Assembly (NCBI GenBank): GCA_937915755.1
Contig: CALGGR010000100.1
Location: 1 to 32,025, forward strand
Direction: 5' to 3'
Source of the DNA: an uncultured Fretibacterium sp.
Lineage (GTDB): Bacteria; Synergistota; Synergistia; Synergistales; Aminobacteriaceae
Length of the DNA: 32,025 bases
The notes beneath the pieces were generated by a model. It was not told the origin of the DNA. It saw nothing but the letters and a program-made list of their open reading frames with translations, and did not search any database. Each line of letters opens with the position of its first letter. The first letter of the stretch is position 1. A program made the position numbers and the translations under genes. This document shows positions 16,225 through 24,932 of the stretch, one piece after another.

Positions 16225-16241
16225 CCTCTCAAGCTGAGAGG
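16225..16241 (-). terminator. hairpin just after the capsid gene
   Basis: CCTCTCA and TGAGAGG form a perfect 7-bp stem with a 3-base loop directly after the capsid stop codon. The downstream minus-strand sequence is GTGTTTGTGTC, which is not a clean T tract. It may be a leaky terminator or an RNA stability element that raises capsid over downstream expression. Confidence 0.4.
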
Positions 16242-16247
16242 TAATCG

Positions 16248-17459
16248 CTACGCCTCGCATTTTACGAACTTAACGGCTTCGGTGTTGAGGAGCATATTCC
16301 CGACACGTTTTGTCACATAAAAGTTGACATAGGGTTTGTTTGTGTATGGATCTCTCAGCAACCTGATACCCACACGGTCGAGGATGATGTAGGCTTCGCG
16401 GAAATCCCCGAACGCCAAACACAGCGCGTTAGCTCCGATTGAGGGGAAGTCGTCATTGTAGACGTAGGGATAACCTAGGATTGAGTTCGGTTCACCGCTC
16501 TGAAGTCCGGGTTGCCAAAGATAATTCTGCTGGCCGTCTTTCCACTTGCGAATCACCGCAAGAGTCTGCCGATTCAGCATGAATCGTGAGTTCCAGTAAT
16601 AGCGGGTCTTCAATGCGCTTACCAAATCAATGAGCAAGTCCGAAGGATTCGTTGCAGGCATACCGGCGGCAACTCCTGTCTTCAAATACTGAAAAGTTCC
16701 GAACGCTCTTGTGTTGTCGTCAGTCGTAGCCATCGTCGCCGCTAAAATTCCTTTCGGCTTGTTCGTGCCGTTCCCCGAAGTGAACGCTATGTTCTCTTGT
16801 TTAGAGAACTCCCGCTCAATCGAGGTTGTCAACCAGTTTTCTACGTCGAAGAAAATATCGTCCATGGCCTTTTGCGTGGCTGAAGGTTGCGCGTAAATCT
16901 CTCCGAAGGTGGGGGTAACGACCGTCAACTGAGGCGAATTTGTTACAGGTCTTGCGGCGGTCTCCGCAACCCAACCAGAGGTTACACCGCCAATATCGAC
17001 GAGCTGCTTTACATCCTCTGTCCCAACCGTACGAACATCACAGACGGTTCTCATCGGACTGTGAGCTTCAAGCATACTGTAAATCGTTTGGCTCATTTCT
17101 TCCGGGACTGCATATCCGCCATCCGCGTCAACTCCCACCTGCACGGCTTTGAACTGTAAATCCGCAAGCCCGTCGGTGATTCCTTTGCGGACGAATGCGT
17201 CAAACGCCTTTTTATGTTCTGCCTTCGCTTGCTCGACCGGCGACATCCCCGCGAATCCCGGACGATTCAGCTTTGCTTCAATATCGCTCAACTGCCGCTC
17301 TTTTTTCTGGAGGTCTTCCTCAATCCGGGCGAGCTTCGTTTCATACTCCCCCGCGTTGCCCGTTCCCTTCTTCAGTTCTTCGTAGCGAGCGTCATTCGTC
17401 TTTTTGTATTCTTCAAACGACTTGCCAATGTTCTCCAAAATGTCTTTGAGTTCTGACAT
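16248..17459 (-). CDS. HK97-family major capsid protein
   Basis: The 403-residue protein has an N-terminal coiled-coil delta/scaffold domain (about 1-100, EEYKKTNDARYEELKKG) and a mature domain. It contains DADGGYAVPEE, SPMRTVCDVRTVGT and TSGNGTNKPKGIL, all typical of HK97-fold capsids. The delta domain would be removed by the adjacent protease. The gene starts right after the protease with AAGGAAG upstream. Confidence 0.95.
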   Translation of the reverse strand: MSELKDILENIGKSFEEYKKTNDARYEELKKGTGNAGEYETKLARIEEDLQKKERQLSDIEAKLNRPGFAGMSPVEQAKAEHKKAFDAFVRKGITDGLADLQFKAVQVGVDADGGYAVPEEMSQTIYSMLEAHSPMRTVCDVRTVGTEDVKQLVDIGGVTSGWVAETAARPVTNSPQLTVVTPTFGEIYAQPSATQKAMDDIFFDVENWLTTSIEREFSKQENIAFTSGNGTNKPKGILAATMATTDDNTRAFGTFQYLKTGVAAGMPATNPSDLLIDLVSALKTRYYWNSRFMLNRQTLAVIRKWKDGQQNYLWQPGLQSGEPNSILGYPYVYNDDFPSIGANALCLAFGDFREAYIILDRVGIRLLRDPYTNKPYVNFYVTKRVGNMLLNTEAVKFVKCEA

Positions 17460-17460
17460 A

Positions 17461-18006
17461 TTACCGACTTCCTTTCATGATTGTCAAAAGTTTCTGTGCC
17501 GACCTGATTTCTTCTGCTTCTCGAATGCTTTTCACGTCATCTATCAGAGCCTTCGGATTCGCGGGGAAAGTTACTAGCGACACTTCCCACAAATCTATTT
17601 CCTTGAGCTTCCGGATGTAATCGCCATTCCTCTGCTCCCACTCCCACGCGACAGGTATGTACCCTATCGACAGCCCGCGGATCGCTCGACTCTTTAGCAA
17701 GATATGAGCTTCTTTCGCCTTCGGTATGTCGAGCAACAGTCGGCCTTCAACCCATAGGCCAAAGTCGTCTTCCTTCATAACTTCATAGACTCCGATGGGT
17801 TGCGAGCTGTCGTGTTGCCACAACATCACGGGAGTTTTGGTCGCAATCGTTTTAGTAAACGCGCCGCGAATGATTACATCGTCATAGTCATCGACATTAT
17901 CAAACACGGCTCCGTAACCGCAAAAAGTCCCCTCGTCGGTAAACTCCTTGATGTTCAACGAGTAACTTTTATATGCCAGCATCCCTTTGTCCGTCAAAAA
18001 CCTCAC
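17461..18006 (-). CDS. HK97-family prohead protease
   Basis: The 181-residue protein contains GYGAVFDNVDDYDDVIIRGA, MLWQHDSSQPIG (His65) and RGLSIGY (Ser113), the conserved histidine and serine of S78 prohead proteases, which trim the capsid delta domain. It starts at GTG (18006), overlapping the portal gene by 38 bases; ATG at 17982 is an alternative. It is followed directly by the capsid gene. Confidence 0.93.
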   Translation of the reverse strand: MRFLTDKGMLAYKSYSLNIKEFTDEGTFCGYGAVFDNVDDYDDVIIRGAFTKTIATKTPVMLWQHDSSQPIGVYEVMKEDDFGLWVEGRLLLDIPKAKEAHILLKSRAIRGLSIGYIPVAWEWEQRNGDYIRKLKEIDLWEVSLVTFPANPKALIDDVKSIREAEEIRSAQKLLTIMKGSR

Positions 18007-19204
18007 CGTCCCTTTCCTGTATATTCATGTTCATTGGGGTCAGGTATATATCTCCGCCTTCCCTCGGGTTCATGTTTTCAAGCTCTCTGACTTCGTTCGG
18101 AGAGTAGATTCCCATGTTGATACCTTTTTGATAAGCCTCGAATCTCGCCTGCAAAGCTCCGCGTTGTAACCCTTCAACATTAAACTTGACTTGTACATCC
18201 TCATCACATTCGCTCAAAAGATCCCGCCATATGGCATCTTCCCACCGCTTAACCCACGGAAGCAACGTGTAGCGCACGTACCCCATGGACATTTGTTCAA
18301 TGCCTGACCCCCAGCTCGTCGCTTTCTCGGTGCTTTGGATCATAAACAACGGAACTCCGAAGATCCTCGCTATCTCTTCAACTTGGAATCTTCGCGTCTC
18401 AAGATACTGCGCATCGGCATTCGTCATTGAGACCGGCTTAAACTCTGTTCCCTGTTCGAGTATGGCAATACTCCCTGCGTTCTCTCCGCTATAAGCTGAT
18501 TGCCAATTCATTTTCAAACGCTCATAGGCTTCTTGACTGAGGACGCTCGGAATGCTCAGCACACCACCCGGTCTTGCACCGTTAGCAAAAGTTGACGCGC
18601 CATGTTCTTGAGCCGATAGTGTTAAACCGATTGTTTGACGTTCGCAAGCTATCGGGGATAGCCCTCTGACACCGTCAAGGCTCCTGTACATGACGTGGAA
18701 GATTTCTGACTGCGATAAAGTCTTCGAGGTTCCGTCTAACAGGTTGATACGATACTCTAGTTCCCAATTCGTGAGTTGTCTTACCGAGATAGCCCCGGGT
18801 AATAGCGGTAAAAGTTCCCTGACTCGTCCCTGACTGTCACGGACTTTGTAAGCGTAAAAATCACCACGAAGACACAAGCACATCATCGCAAGCTCCCTCC
18901 AATTAAAGGACGTGAGCCACGAGCACGGGCGATGCACTAATAGGTCATAGATCCAGTGAGTGCGGTCTTCAATTCGCCTGTCGTCCACCATCCTGTAGAC
19001 CTTAATCGGCAGTTGTGCAATGCTTTCACTTAAAAGGCCGACACAAGAAAATACCGCGCTACACTGCAAAGCCGTTATCGGTGATACATAACTCCCCGAA
19101 GCATTCAGACCGTAAGCCCCCGTTAAAATTTCACTGACTGCTTCAGCCGTCGTTATAGCTTCGACGGACTTCCTTTGTCTTCTATGTTTTGCGATTTTCC
19201 TCAC
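17969..19204 (-). CDS. HK97-family portal protein
   Basis: The 411-residue protein contains SAVFSCVGLLSESIAQLPIK, HRPCSWLTSFNWRE and GDFYAYKVRDSQGRVRELLP, typical of HK97 portals, which form the twelve-fold ring through which DNA enters and leaves. It lies between the large terminase and the protease. The GTG start follows the terminase stop by three bases; its ribosome site is weak, consistent with coupled translation. Confidence 0.93.
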   Translation of the reverse strand: MRKIAKHRRQRKSVEAITTAEAVSEILTGAYGLNASGSYVSPITALQCSAVFSCVGLLSESIAQLPIKVYRMVDDRRIEDRTHWIYDLLVHRPCSWLTSFNWRELAMMCLCLRGDFYAYKVRDSQGRVRELLPLLPGAISVRQLTNWELEYRINLLDGTSKTLSQSEIFHVMYRSLDGVRGLSPIACERQTIGLTLSAQEHGASTFANGARPGGVLSIPSVLSQEAYERLKMNWQSAYSGENAGSIAILEQGTEFKPVSMTNADAQYLETRRFQVEEIARIFGVPLFMIQSTEKATSWGSGIEQMSMGYVRYTLLPWVKRWEDAIWRDLLSECDEDVQVKFNVEGLQRGALQARFEAYQKGINMGIYSPNEVRELENMNPREGGDIYLTPMNMNIQERDGEVFDGQRDAGI

Positions 19205-19207
19205 CTT

Positions 19208-20887
19208 CTAAATCGTAAGCAGTCCTCTGCTCTCGTAAATGCTTGCAACGTCGCGGGCGTTCATTTGCCGCGATATAGCCATGCACAGCGCAACCATCCC
19301 GTCTATTCTGTCAATGCTTCGAGCTTTGTCGGGGGTGTAGTTACCTGCACTGTCTTGTTTTACAACTAAGTTCGCCGCCATCCATTTCAAAACTGGGTTA
19401 TCACCGTGCTTCAGTTCCTTGCCTAAATACTCTTTTTCAAGTTGCTTCAGCGCAGGGCTCATTGTTATCCACCCTTGGCGCACCGGCACGACGTTGTAGC
19501 CTTCTTCTTCAAGTTGGATGGCTATTTGAGTTGCCATATAAGGGTCATAACCAAGTTCTTTTAACCCTCTGAACTCCTTTGACACCTTGCGGATTCTGTC
19601 CTTGATGTATTCATAGTCAATGACATTTCCGGGTGTTGTTTCGACAAAACCGCCGCGAACCCACGCGGAGAATGGCACTCTATCGCGCCGCTCCCTCATT
19701 GCTATGTTGTCTTCCGGAATCCAAAACCAGCAAAGCACGTCGCCTGTCCTAGGAAACTTGAGGACTAGTGCGGTCAAGTCTGTCGTCGATGAGAGGTCAA
19801 GCCCACCGAAACATGGCTCCTCTTTAAGCCGATCTAAGTGGGTTTGACCGTTACACGCTGACCAAGCATCAGGGTTAATCCATCGTTGCTCCGCCTGTGT
19901 CCAAACGTTCATATGCAACCTCAAAAAAGCATTCAGTGCCGAAGGCATTTCCTTCGCCTTTATGAGCTTCTTTTGTAAATCCTCAAGTTTCGCCGGCACA
20001 TTCAAGTTCGGATTCGCTTTCATCCAGACGGTTTCATCTTCATAACTGTCCCCCTCATCAAGTGTAAAAATGATTCCGCAATAACTATCATCTTGAATGC
20101 TCCCGTCAAGCACCTTCGTCAAATAATCGTGTTGCTCACGGCAAATGCTTTGACGCGATACTCCAGCAGTCGTTATCGCAAAAATCATTGGCTGACGGCG
20201 TGAGCCTGTAGCAGTTTCAATGACATCCCAAAGATCCCGCGTTTTGTGAGCGTGCAACTCGTCGACAATCGCACCGTGAATGTTCAGTCCATCGAGTGAG
20301 TTATAGTCACTTGATAGAGGTTCAAACTTTGAGTTAGTTTTCGGATCGAACATGTTATCCGCCCTCAAAGTGATCCGCGACGATAGAGCCCCCGACGCCC
20401 GAACCATACGGACGGCTTCACCGTGGACGATTTTCGCTTGGTCTCTTTTAGTGGCCGCGCTGTAAATCTCTGCCCCCTGCTCTCTGTCTCCTTCAAGCAG
20501 ATAAAGCGCGATGCCGGAAGCCATCGTACTTTTCCCGTTCTTCCTGGCTATTTCTAAATAAGAGATTCTGAAACGGCGCATACCGTCATCCCGTTTCCAT
20601 CCGAAAAGCACCCACAAATACGCTTGCTGCCAATCCGACAGAACGAATCGCTCTCCTGCGAACTCCCCTTTTGAATGCCGAAGGAAATCGAAAAAGTGAA
20701 GGATCCTTGCTCCCGCACCTTCGTCAAAATGCAACCCGCGTTCTTTGCCGTTTTGTAAGTCGTTCATGTGCCGTTGACAAAATAACTTACACCACTTGCA
20801 AGCGATAATCTTGTCAGCTAAAACGTCGGCGATATATTTCTTCGCAACCTTCGGATCATTCGCTGACGAACTCGTTAAAGTCTGCAA
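19208..20887 (-). CDS. terminase large subunit
   Basis: The 559-residue packaging motor has a Walker-A-like ARKNGKST (about 114-121), Walker B GAIVDELH (about 207-213) and the nuclease-type GGLDLSSTTDLTALV (about 350). It pumps DNA into the prohead and cuts concatemers. The TTG start lies inside the small terminase gene and is uncertain, because no in-frame ATG lies near; the first ATG is at Met41. The order small terminase, large terminase, portal, protease, capsid is HK97-like. Confidence 0.94.
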   Translation of the reverse strand: MQTLTSSSANDPKVAKKYIADVLADKIIACKWCKLFCQRHMNDLQNGKERGLHFDEGAGARILHFFDFLRHSKGEFAGERFVLSDWQQAYLWVLFGWKRDDGMRRFRISYLEIARKNGKSTMASGIALYLLEGDREQGAEIYSAATKRDQAKIVHGEAVRMVRASGALSSRITLRADNMFDPKTNSKFEPLSSDYNSLDGLNIHGAIVDELHAHKTRDLWDVIETATGSRRQPMIFAITTAGVSRQSICREQHDYLTKVLDGSIQDDSYCGIIFTLDEGDSYEDETVWMKANPNLNVPAKLEDLQKKLIKAKEMPSALNAFLRLHMNVWTQAEQRWINPDAWSACNGQTHLDRLKEEPCFGGLDLSSTTDLTALVLKFPRTGDVLCWFWIPEDNIAMRERRDRVPFSAWVRGGFVETTPGNVIDYEYIKDRIRKVSKEFRGLKELGYDPYMATQIAIQLEEEGYNVVPVRQGWITMSPALKQLEKEYLGKELKHGDNPVLKWMAANLVVKQDSAGNYTPDKARSIDRIDGMVALCMAISRQMNARDVASIYESRGLLTI

Positions 20888-21332
20888 TTTCTTTATCCTG
20901 TTTCACTTGGTCAGTTGCCCGCAATCTCATTCGCGCACTCGGTGTTAGCCCAAACTGCTCTTCATACCGCAGAGCCGCGAGTGAGTTGTCGCGGTGAATC
21001 TGATTCGCCGGATGCTTACGCGGCAAACCGTCTTCGTCTACTGTCGTCAGTCCTTCGGCCTTCAGCGATTCGTATGCTTCATGCGCAAGCCGAAGGTGCT
21101 GGAGATAGCGCGCGAAGGGTTCAGCATCGCAGGAGTTCAGGCCAGCCTTTTGTCTCAGCATGGCGAGCGTTTGTTTAGCGCGTCGCTTCACTGGTGCAGG
21201 CAATCCCGTAAAAGATATGTTAGCTATATCAGCGTCGGTCATATCTCCGAAGTCTGCAACAACGATCTTCTTCTTATGAACCCGCCCGCCCAATTCGAGC
21301 AACGTTCGAGGCGTCGGTTTTTTCCCTCTCAT
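20856..21332 (-). CDS. terminase small subunit, P27 family
   Basis: The 158-residue protein begins MRGKKPTPRTLLELGG, contains FTGLPAPVKRRAKQTL and ARYLQHLRLAHEAYESLKAEG, and ends with an LTPSARMRLRA motif, the P27 family pattern. It would recognise the packaging site and recruit the large subunit. GGAGGTGCAGA directly precedes the ATG. Confidence 0.9.
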   Translation of the reverse strand: MRGKKPTPRTLLELGGRVHKKKIVVADFGDMTDADIANISFTGLPAPVKRRAKQTLAMLRQKAGLNSCDAEPFARYLQHLRLAHEAYESLKAEGLTTVDEDGLPRKHPANQIHRDNSLAALRYEEQFGLTPSARMRLRATDQVKQDKEIADFNEFVSE

Positions 21333-21720
21333 TCTGCACCTCCGGGAAATTCGTTTTTTTCGGGCTTATCTCTTTGCTGGGGGCGGCCGTTGCTGTATTG
21401 GTGTCGTTTAGACTTTTTGACCTCCCCTCCCCGTGCTTCTTGTTGTGGCAAGCCGCGCACAAGACCTGCAAATTACTCAAGTCCATCTTCGCTCCGCCTT
21501 CCTCGATGGGGACAATGTGATCGACGAGCGTCCCTTGGGTTACGATCCCGTTTCGCAAGCACTCAGCGCACAAAGGATTGCGACGCTTGACATACTCTCT
21601 CAGTTTGCGCCACGGCATTGAGCTATAGAAGGCATGAGTTGCAGGACGGGCGATGTTGTATACCCGATTCTTTTCTCGTTTTTCTTCGTTCAAAATTTTT
21701 TCGCCTGGTTTGCGTGGCAA
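21274..21720 (-). CDS. HNH endonuclease
   Basis: The 148-residue protein carries paired zinc cysteines (Cys51/Cys54 and Cys88/Cys91) around LVDHIVPIEEGG, where His68 is the catalytic histidine, and NLQVLCAACHNKKH. In HK97-type phages an HNH protein beside the terminase stimulates cos cleavage. The TTG start follows GGAGG by seven bases. It overlaps the small terminase by 59 bases. Confidence 0.9.
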   Translation of the reverse strand: MPRKPGEKILNEEKREKNRVYNIARPATHAFYSSMPWRKLREYVKRRNPLCAECLRNGIVTQGTLVDHIVPIEEGGAKMDLSNLQVLCAACHNKKHGEGRSKSLNDTNTATAAPSKEISPKKTNFPEVQNEREKTDASNVARIGRAGS

Positions 21721-21737
21721 CGTTTATCCTCCATCCT

Positions 21738-21773
21738 GAGTGTAATAAAAAGGTAAAAGCCTACACTCGTCAA
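21738..21773 (-). promoter_or_regulatory. candidate late promoter with inverted repeat
   Basis: On the minus strand TTGACG (21773-21768) is separated by 17 bases from TTTTAT (21750-21745). A perfect 7-bp inverted repeat (GAGTGTA and TACACTC at 21738-21744 and 21762-21768) brackets the spacer and -10 region, so a regulator could bind there. It lies upstream of the HNH-terminase-structural operon in the first gap after the recombinase gene. Promoter function is inferred. Confidence 0.4.
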
Positions 21774-21861
21774 AAGTGATAAATTCGCCAGCCACAACAT
21801 TTCAAAAATCTCGCCCACTTCAACAAATCATTGGTCAAAGTTTTGATTTTCATCCCGATTT
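21774..21861. other. AT-rich gap between recombinase and late operon
   Basis: This short non-coding stretch after the recombinase stop contains no ORF I can support. It may hold the phage attachment site or the packaging site (cos), but no repeat of it is visible elsewhere in the window. Confidence 0.3.
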
Positions 21862-22485
21862 TCACCCTATCTCTCTTAGTGCTTTGTCCATGTCATCCTG
21901 TGTGATACCTATGTACGCCAACGTAATATCCGGGCTACTATGGTTGAAAAATTTTTGAATTAACGCCAGACTGGTCCCCCGCTGATAGAGTAGATACCCG
22001 CATGTTTTACGCAGCGAATGAGTCCCGATAGGGCCGGGTACCCCACACGCTTGAGCTGCATCATGCAATATACGCCATACTTGCACATCCGATAGCCTAT
22101 ATTCTCCTTGTCTATTACGTTGCCGTGATCGGAACAGCGGTTGCGCAAGCAACTGTTGTGGGATCGGCGTAAGCGTTAATCGTTGCTGAAGGTATTTACC
22201 TATTACGCGTTGCGCCCGCTCATTGATCAACACCGACGTGAATTTCCCCGTTTTAGCCTCTGTGATTATCAGTCTTTCCGCTACCACAAGCCGCCCGCGC
22301 TCATCTAAGTAAGCAACGTCATCAACATTGAGTGCACACAGGTCAGATACTCTCCTGCCTACCCTGATGTTAAACTCAAAAAGCGTGTAGTTTCTTAAAC
22401 TCTGCTGTAATAGGTAGCTCGCCATCGCTTCCCTGTCCTTCGCCTTCCGGATCGGCTGGACAGTCTTGTAAGATTTCTCACTCAC
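21862..22485 (-). CDS. short tyrosine recombinase (phage integrase family)
   Basis: The 207-residue protein consists almost only of the catalytic domain. Candidate catalytic residues are Arg44/45 (RVGRRVSDL), Lys78, His156 and Arg159 (THSLRKT), His182 (FFNHSS) and Tyr191 (LAYIG). It lacks the usual N-terminal core-binding and arm-binding domains; typical integrases are 350-400 residues. Similar short forms sit in front of the HNH/terminase genes of many Gram-positive phages. The GTG start at 22485 follows GGAGGT by five bases. It is the only recombinase in the window, so it could be the integrase or a dimer-resolution enzyme. Confidence 0.85.
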   Translation of the reverse strand: MSEKSYKTVQPIRKAKDREAMASYLLQQSLRNYTLFEFNIRVGRRVSDLCALNVDDVAYLDERGRLVVAERLIITEAKTGKFTSVLINERAQRVIGKYLQQRLTLTPIPQQLLAQPLFRSRQRNRQGEYRLSDVQVWRILHDAAQACGVPGPIGTHSLRKTCGYLLYQRGTSLALIQKFFNHSSPDITLAYIGITQDDMDKALREIG

Positions 22486-22512
22486 ACTATCCACCTCCAA
22501 CAAAAACAGAAA

Positions 22513-22528
22513 CTCCCCTCTCGGGGAG
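22513..22528 (-). terminator. intrinsic terminator before the recombinase
   Basis: CTCCCC and GGGGAG form a perfect 6-bp GC-rich stem around a 4-base loop, followed on the minus strand by TTTCTGTTTTTG. It lies between the putative regulator gene and the recombinase, so early transcription may end here or be reduced. Confidence 0.55.
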
Positions 22529-22621
22529 CCTGTACACATACAACGGATAAAGCAGGTCATAAAAGGAGGAAAATCAAGTTGCAGTTGGAATGCTAATAGT
22601 ATATAACAGGATTCTGATTTA

Positions 22622-22643
22622 TTTTCACCACATTTTCACCACA
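22622..22643. repeat. tandem 11-bp direct repeat
   Basis: TTTTCACCACA occurs twice head to tail, one helical turn apart, in the 93-168 bp gap between the regulator gene stop (22654) and the recombinase. It could be a protein-binding site. It has no obvious coding role. Confidence 0.6.
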
Positions 22644-22653
22644 AAATCATCAG

Positions 22654-23190
22654 TCATATATCTTTATACTTTGGAACATTCGATAACTCAAAGTTGTCAA
22701 CCGTTGGTTTCAAACACAAATCGGCCATTTTATACGCAAAATTACGCCGATACCTCAGCACCGTGTTGACCCCTATTCCGTGGAGATTAGCCACGAGTGC
22801 CAGCTTCGAGCCGTAACGCTCCATCGGAGACGCGACAAATTTTTCATAGTCTATCACAACTGCCCACACTCTCGGCAAACTCTTCCGAAACGCTTCCGCG
22901 ACTTCCGCAATGTGTCCCCATCCGCCCGCCATTTTAATTATCTGCTCAAAATATTCAGTGTCGTACACAATCCTTTCAGCTTCTGTTTCGGGGCTTGGTG
23001 CCGTCGGCTTGAAGTCGTCCGGCATTGGCACTCTCACCGAGTTAAACATCGCGTGGATCACTTGCGGCGAAGGAGGTGCGACCTTGCCCATCAAGATGTT
23101 AAAGCCCTGAGGGTTGCAGGAGATAATGAGCTCGATCACAGCGGCTACCCTGTCACAAACTGGATGTTGACCCCGGCACACATTGCGCAT
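22654..23190 (-). CDS. putative phage late transcription regulator (HTH, ArpU/RinA-like position)
   Basis: This 178-residue protein starts at ATG with AGGTG upstream (MRNVCRGQHPVCD). The N-terminal part has no recognised domain. The C-terminal segment LALVANLHGIGVNTVLRYRR resembles a sigma region 4 / HTH recognition helix. The gene lies between the replication genes and the recombinase/terminase block, where ArpU- or RinA-type late activators usually sit. I infer a regulatory role from this fold and position. A longer form reading through the Lar-like gene is an artefact. Confidence 0.6.
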   Translation of the reverse strand: MRNVCRGQHPVCDRVAAVIELIISCNPQGFNILMGKVAPPSPQVIHAMFNSVRVPMPDDFKPTAPSPETEAERIVYDTEYFEQIIKMAGGWGHIAEVAEAFRKSLPRVWAVVIDYEKFVASPMERYGSKLALVANLHGIGVNTVLRYRRNFAYKMADLCLKPTVDNFELSNVPKYKDI

Positions 23191-23200
23191 CGAGAAGCAC

Positions 23201-23446
23201 CTAGTCCGTAAACGTGCGCTCTGGAAGTTCTGCCGGGGTTGTCTTGCGCCATAACCACGTCTTGAGCTTTCGCCAAAGATTATCACGGCTATTCCAGGCA
23301 TGGCTTGCGTCTTCCGCTGAATCATACGCTCCGCTTGAAGCTCCGCATTTATCACATTGGACAAACTTGATGTTGAATGTGTATGCGCGTACCTCAATGC
23401 CATTTCGCTCGCCGCAGAATGGACAGGGCTTAAAACTCTTCGCCAT
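23201..23446 (-). CDS. Lar-like zinc-ribbon protein
   Basis: The 81-residue protein begins MAKSFKPCPFCGERNG, with the CPFCG knuckle, a second CDKCG pair and the AEDASHAWNSRD tail characteristic of Lar/restriction-alleviation family peptides. Lar of prophage Rac modulates type I restriction; many phage homologues are untested. The start is chosen because AAGGAGGTCGAAG precedes it. The frame stays open upstream to 23578, where an ATG overlaps the DnaB stop, so a 125-residue form cannot be excluded. Confidence 0.8.
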   Translation of the reverse strand: MAKSFKPCPFCGERNGIEVRAYTFNIKFVQCDKCGASSGAYDSAEDASHAWNSRDNLWRKLKTWLWRKTTPAELPERTFTD

Positions 23447-23577
23447 CTTCGACCTCCTTGATTTTTTGCCGATCAAATGCATGTTGATGCAGATCCTTAT
23501 CCACCCGCTGTGTGCCTCCCTAAAAAGGCGATAGACTCCCCGCTTGCCCTCGACAATCTTTGTCTTACGCACAGCCA

Positions 23578-24930
23578 TCAAACATCCTCCACATATCCAA
23601 CAAAACGTGTATACTCCCGCTGGAACGTCAGGCTACACATGCCCGTCTGACCGTTACGGTTTTTCGCGACACGAAGCTCTGCTTTGCTGTACTGCTTTTG
23701 GTACAGCTTATCGCCTTGATCGTCTGCGTAGTAATCCTCTCGATAAAGCAAAATCACCGTATCTGCGTCCTGCTCAATCGCCCCAGAATCCCGAAGGTCT
23801 GAGAGCTGAGGTTTCTTCTCGTTCCTTTTCTCAACGTCCCGCGACAACTGCGACAACGCTACCACCGGAGACCCAAGCTCAATCGCCACCGTCTTGAGCA
23901 TTCTGGATATGTCCGCCGTCTCCTGTTGTCGGTTGTCATGCCGTCTATGATCTGACTGCATTAGCTGGAGATAGTCCACGACGATTAAGGCGAGGTCAGG
24001 ATGCTTGGACTTAAAACTCCTACACTTAGCTCGGAACTCCGTTGCAGTCAACGAAGAACACTCCGCTATGTAAATGTTACGCTGACTGAGGTCTGACGCC
24101 ACTATCTTGAGACTATCGACATCCTGATCTGACAGCAAGCCGGTCATCATGGCAGAGAGTCGCACACCCGACGCGGCAGAAAACATCCGTTGCATCACTT
24201 GCTCCTTTGACATTTCCAGCGAAAATATCAACACCGTCGGATTGTCCTCTTGCCGACCTCCGAACTGCGCAATGTTGAGAGCTAACGCGGTCTTCCCCAT
24301 CGACGGACGTGCCGCGATAACGTTAAAACTCCCGGGCTGGAATCCCAGAATAATTCTGTCTAAGTCCCTGAATCCCGATGAATAGCCCGTGATCTGACGA
24401 CCGCCTGAAGCCTGGATTGTAGCTATATCACCGAGCACTTGCGCGGACAGGTCTTTTGCCGATAGCGGTGTCGATATATCATTTTTCTGATATGCTTGAT
24501 AAAATAAATTCTCTGCTTCGGTGGCAATTTCTTCGGAAGTCTTTGCGTCATTACCCGCCATTTCGCTAATGGTTCGCCCCACTTCAATCAGACGACGGTG
24601 CGCGGCTTTGTCCTTGACTATGTCAATGTAATAGTTAAGGACTACTGTAATGGGTATGTTGACTGTCAGTTCCGCTAAAAATGACTGACCGCCCAACGAC
24701 TCATACAGCCCTCTGTTTTTCATCTCAACCATCACCGTTACAAAATCAACGGTTTTGCCTGCGTCATACATGTCCATCAAGAGTTCATAGAGTTTGCGAT
24801 TGTACGGATCGTAGAACTCTTCGGGCTTCAGTCTTTCGGCGACAGTCCCGATCAAGTTTCCATTGATCAGAATCACCCCGAGTACTGCGCGCTCCGCTTC
24901 GATACTACACGGCATATACTCTTGTTGCAT
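23578..24930 (-). CDS. dnaB: replicative DNA helicase, DnaB family
   Basis: The 450-residue protein has the DnaB N-terminal domain (MPCSIEAERAVLGVIL), a linker, and a RecA-type core. Walker A is at 207-214 (ARPSMGKT), Walker B at 315-324 (LIVVDYLQLM), and SLSQLSRDVEKR-like and RDSGAIEQDAD motifs follow. It unwinds phage DNA at the fork. The ATG follows GAGGAGGGTG. It is three bases from the loader gene, as in other phages carrying their own helicase and loader. Confidence 0.96.
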   Translation of the reverse strand: MQQEYMPCSIEAERAVLGVILINGNLIGTVAERLKPEEFYDPYNRKLYELLMDMYDAGKTVDFVTVMVEMKNRGLYESLGGQSFLAELTVNIPITVVLNYYIDIVKDKAAHRRLIEVGRTISEMAGNDAKTSEEIATEAENLFYQAYQKNDISTPLSAKDLSAQVLGDIATIQASGGRQITGYSSGFRDLDRIILGFQPGSFNVIAARPSMGKTALALNIAQFGGRQEDNPTVLIFSLEMSKEQVMQRMFSAASGVRLSAMMTGLLSDQDVDSLKIVASDLSQRNIYIAECSSLTATEFRAKCRSFKSKHPDLALIVVDYLQLMQSDHRRHDNRQQETADISRMLKTVAIELGSPVVALSQLSRDVEKRNEKKPQLSDLRDSGAIEQDADTVILLYREDYYADDQGDKLYQKQYSKAELRVAKNRNGQTGMCSLTFQREYTRFVGYVEDV

Positions 24931-24932
24931 TG

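Noticed and set aside
22486..22560. Longer N-terminus of the recombinase from ATG 22560
   Set aside because: It would read through the terminator hairpin; GGAGGT at the GTG 22485 gives a better start.
22622..22643. CRISPR-like array
   Set aside because: Only two adjacent 11-bp copies with no spacer; not a CRISPR.
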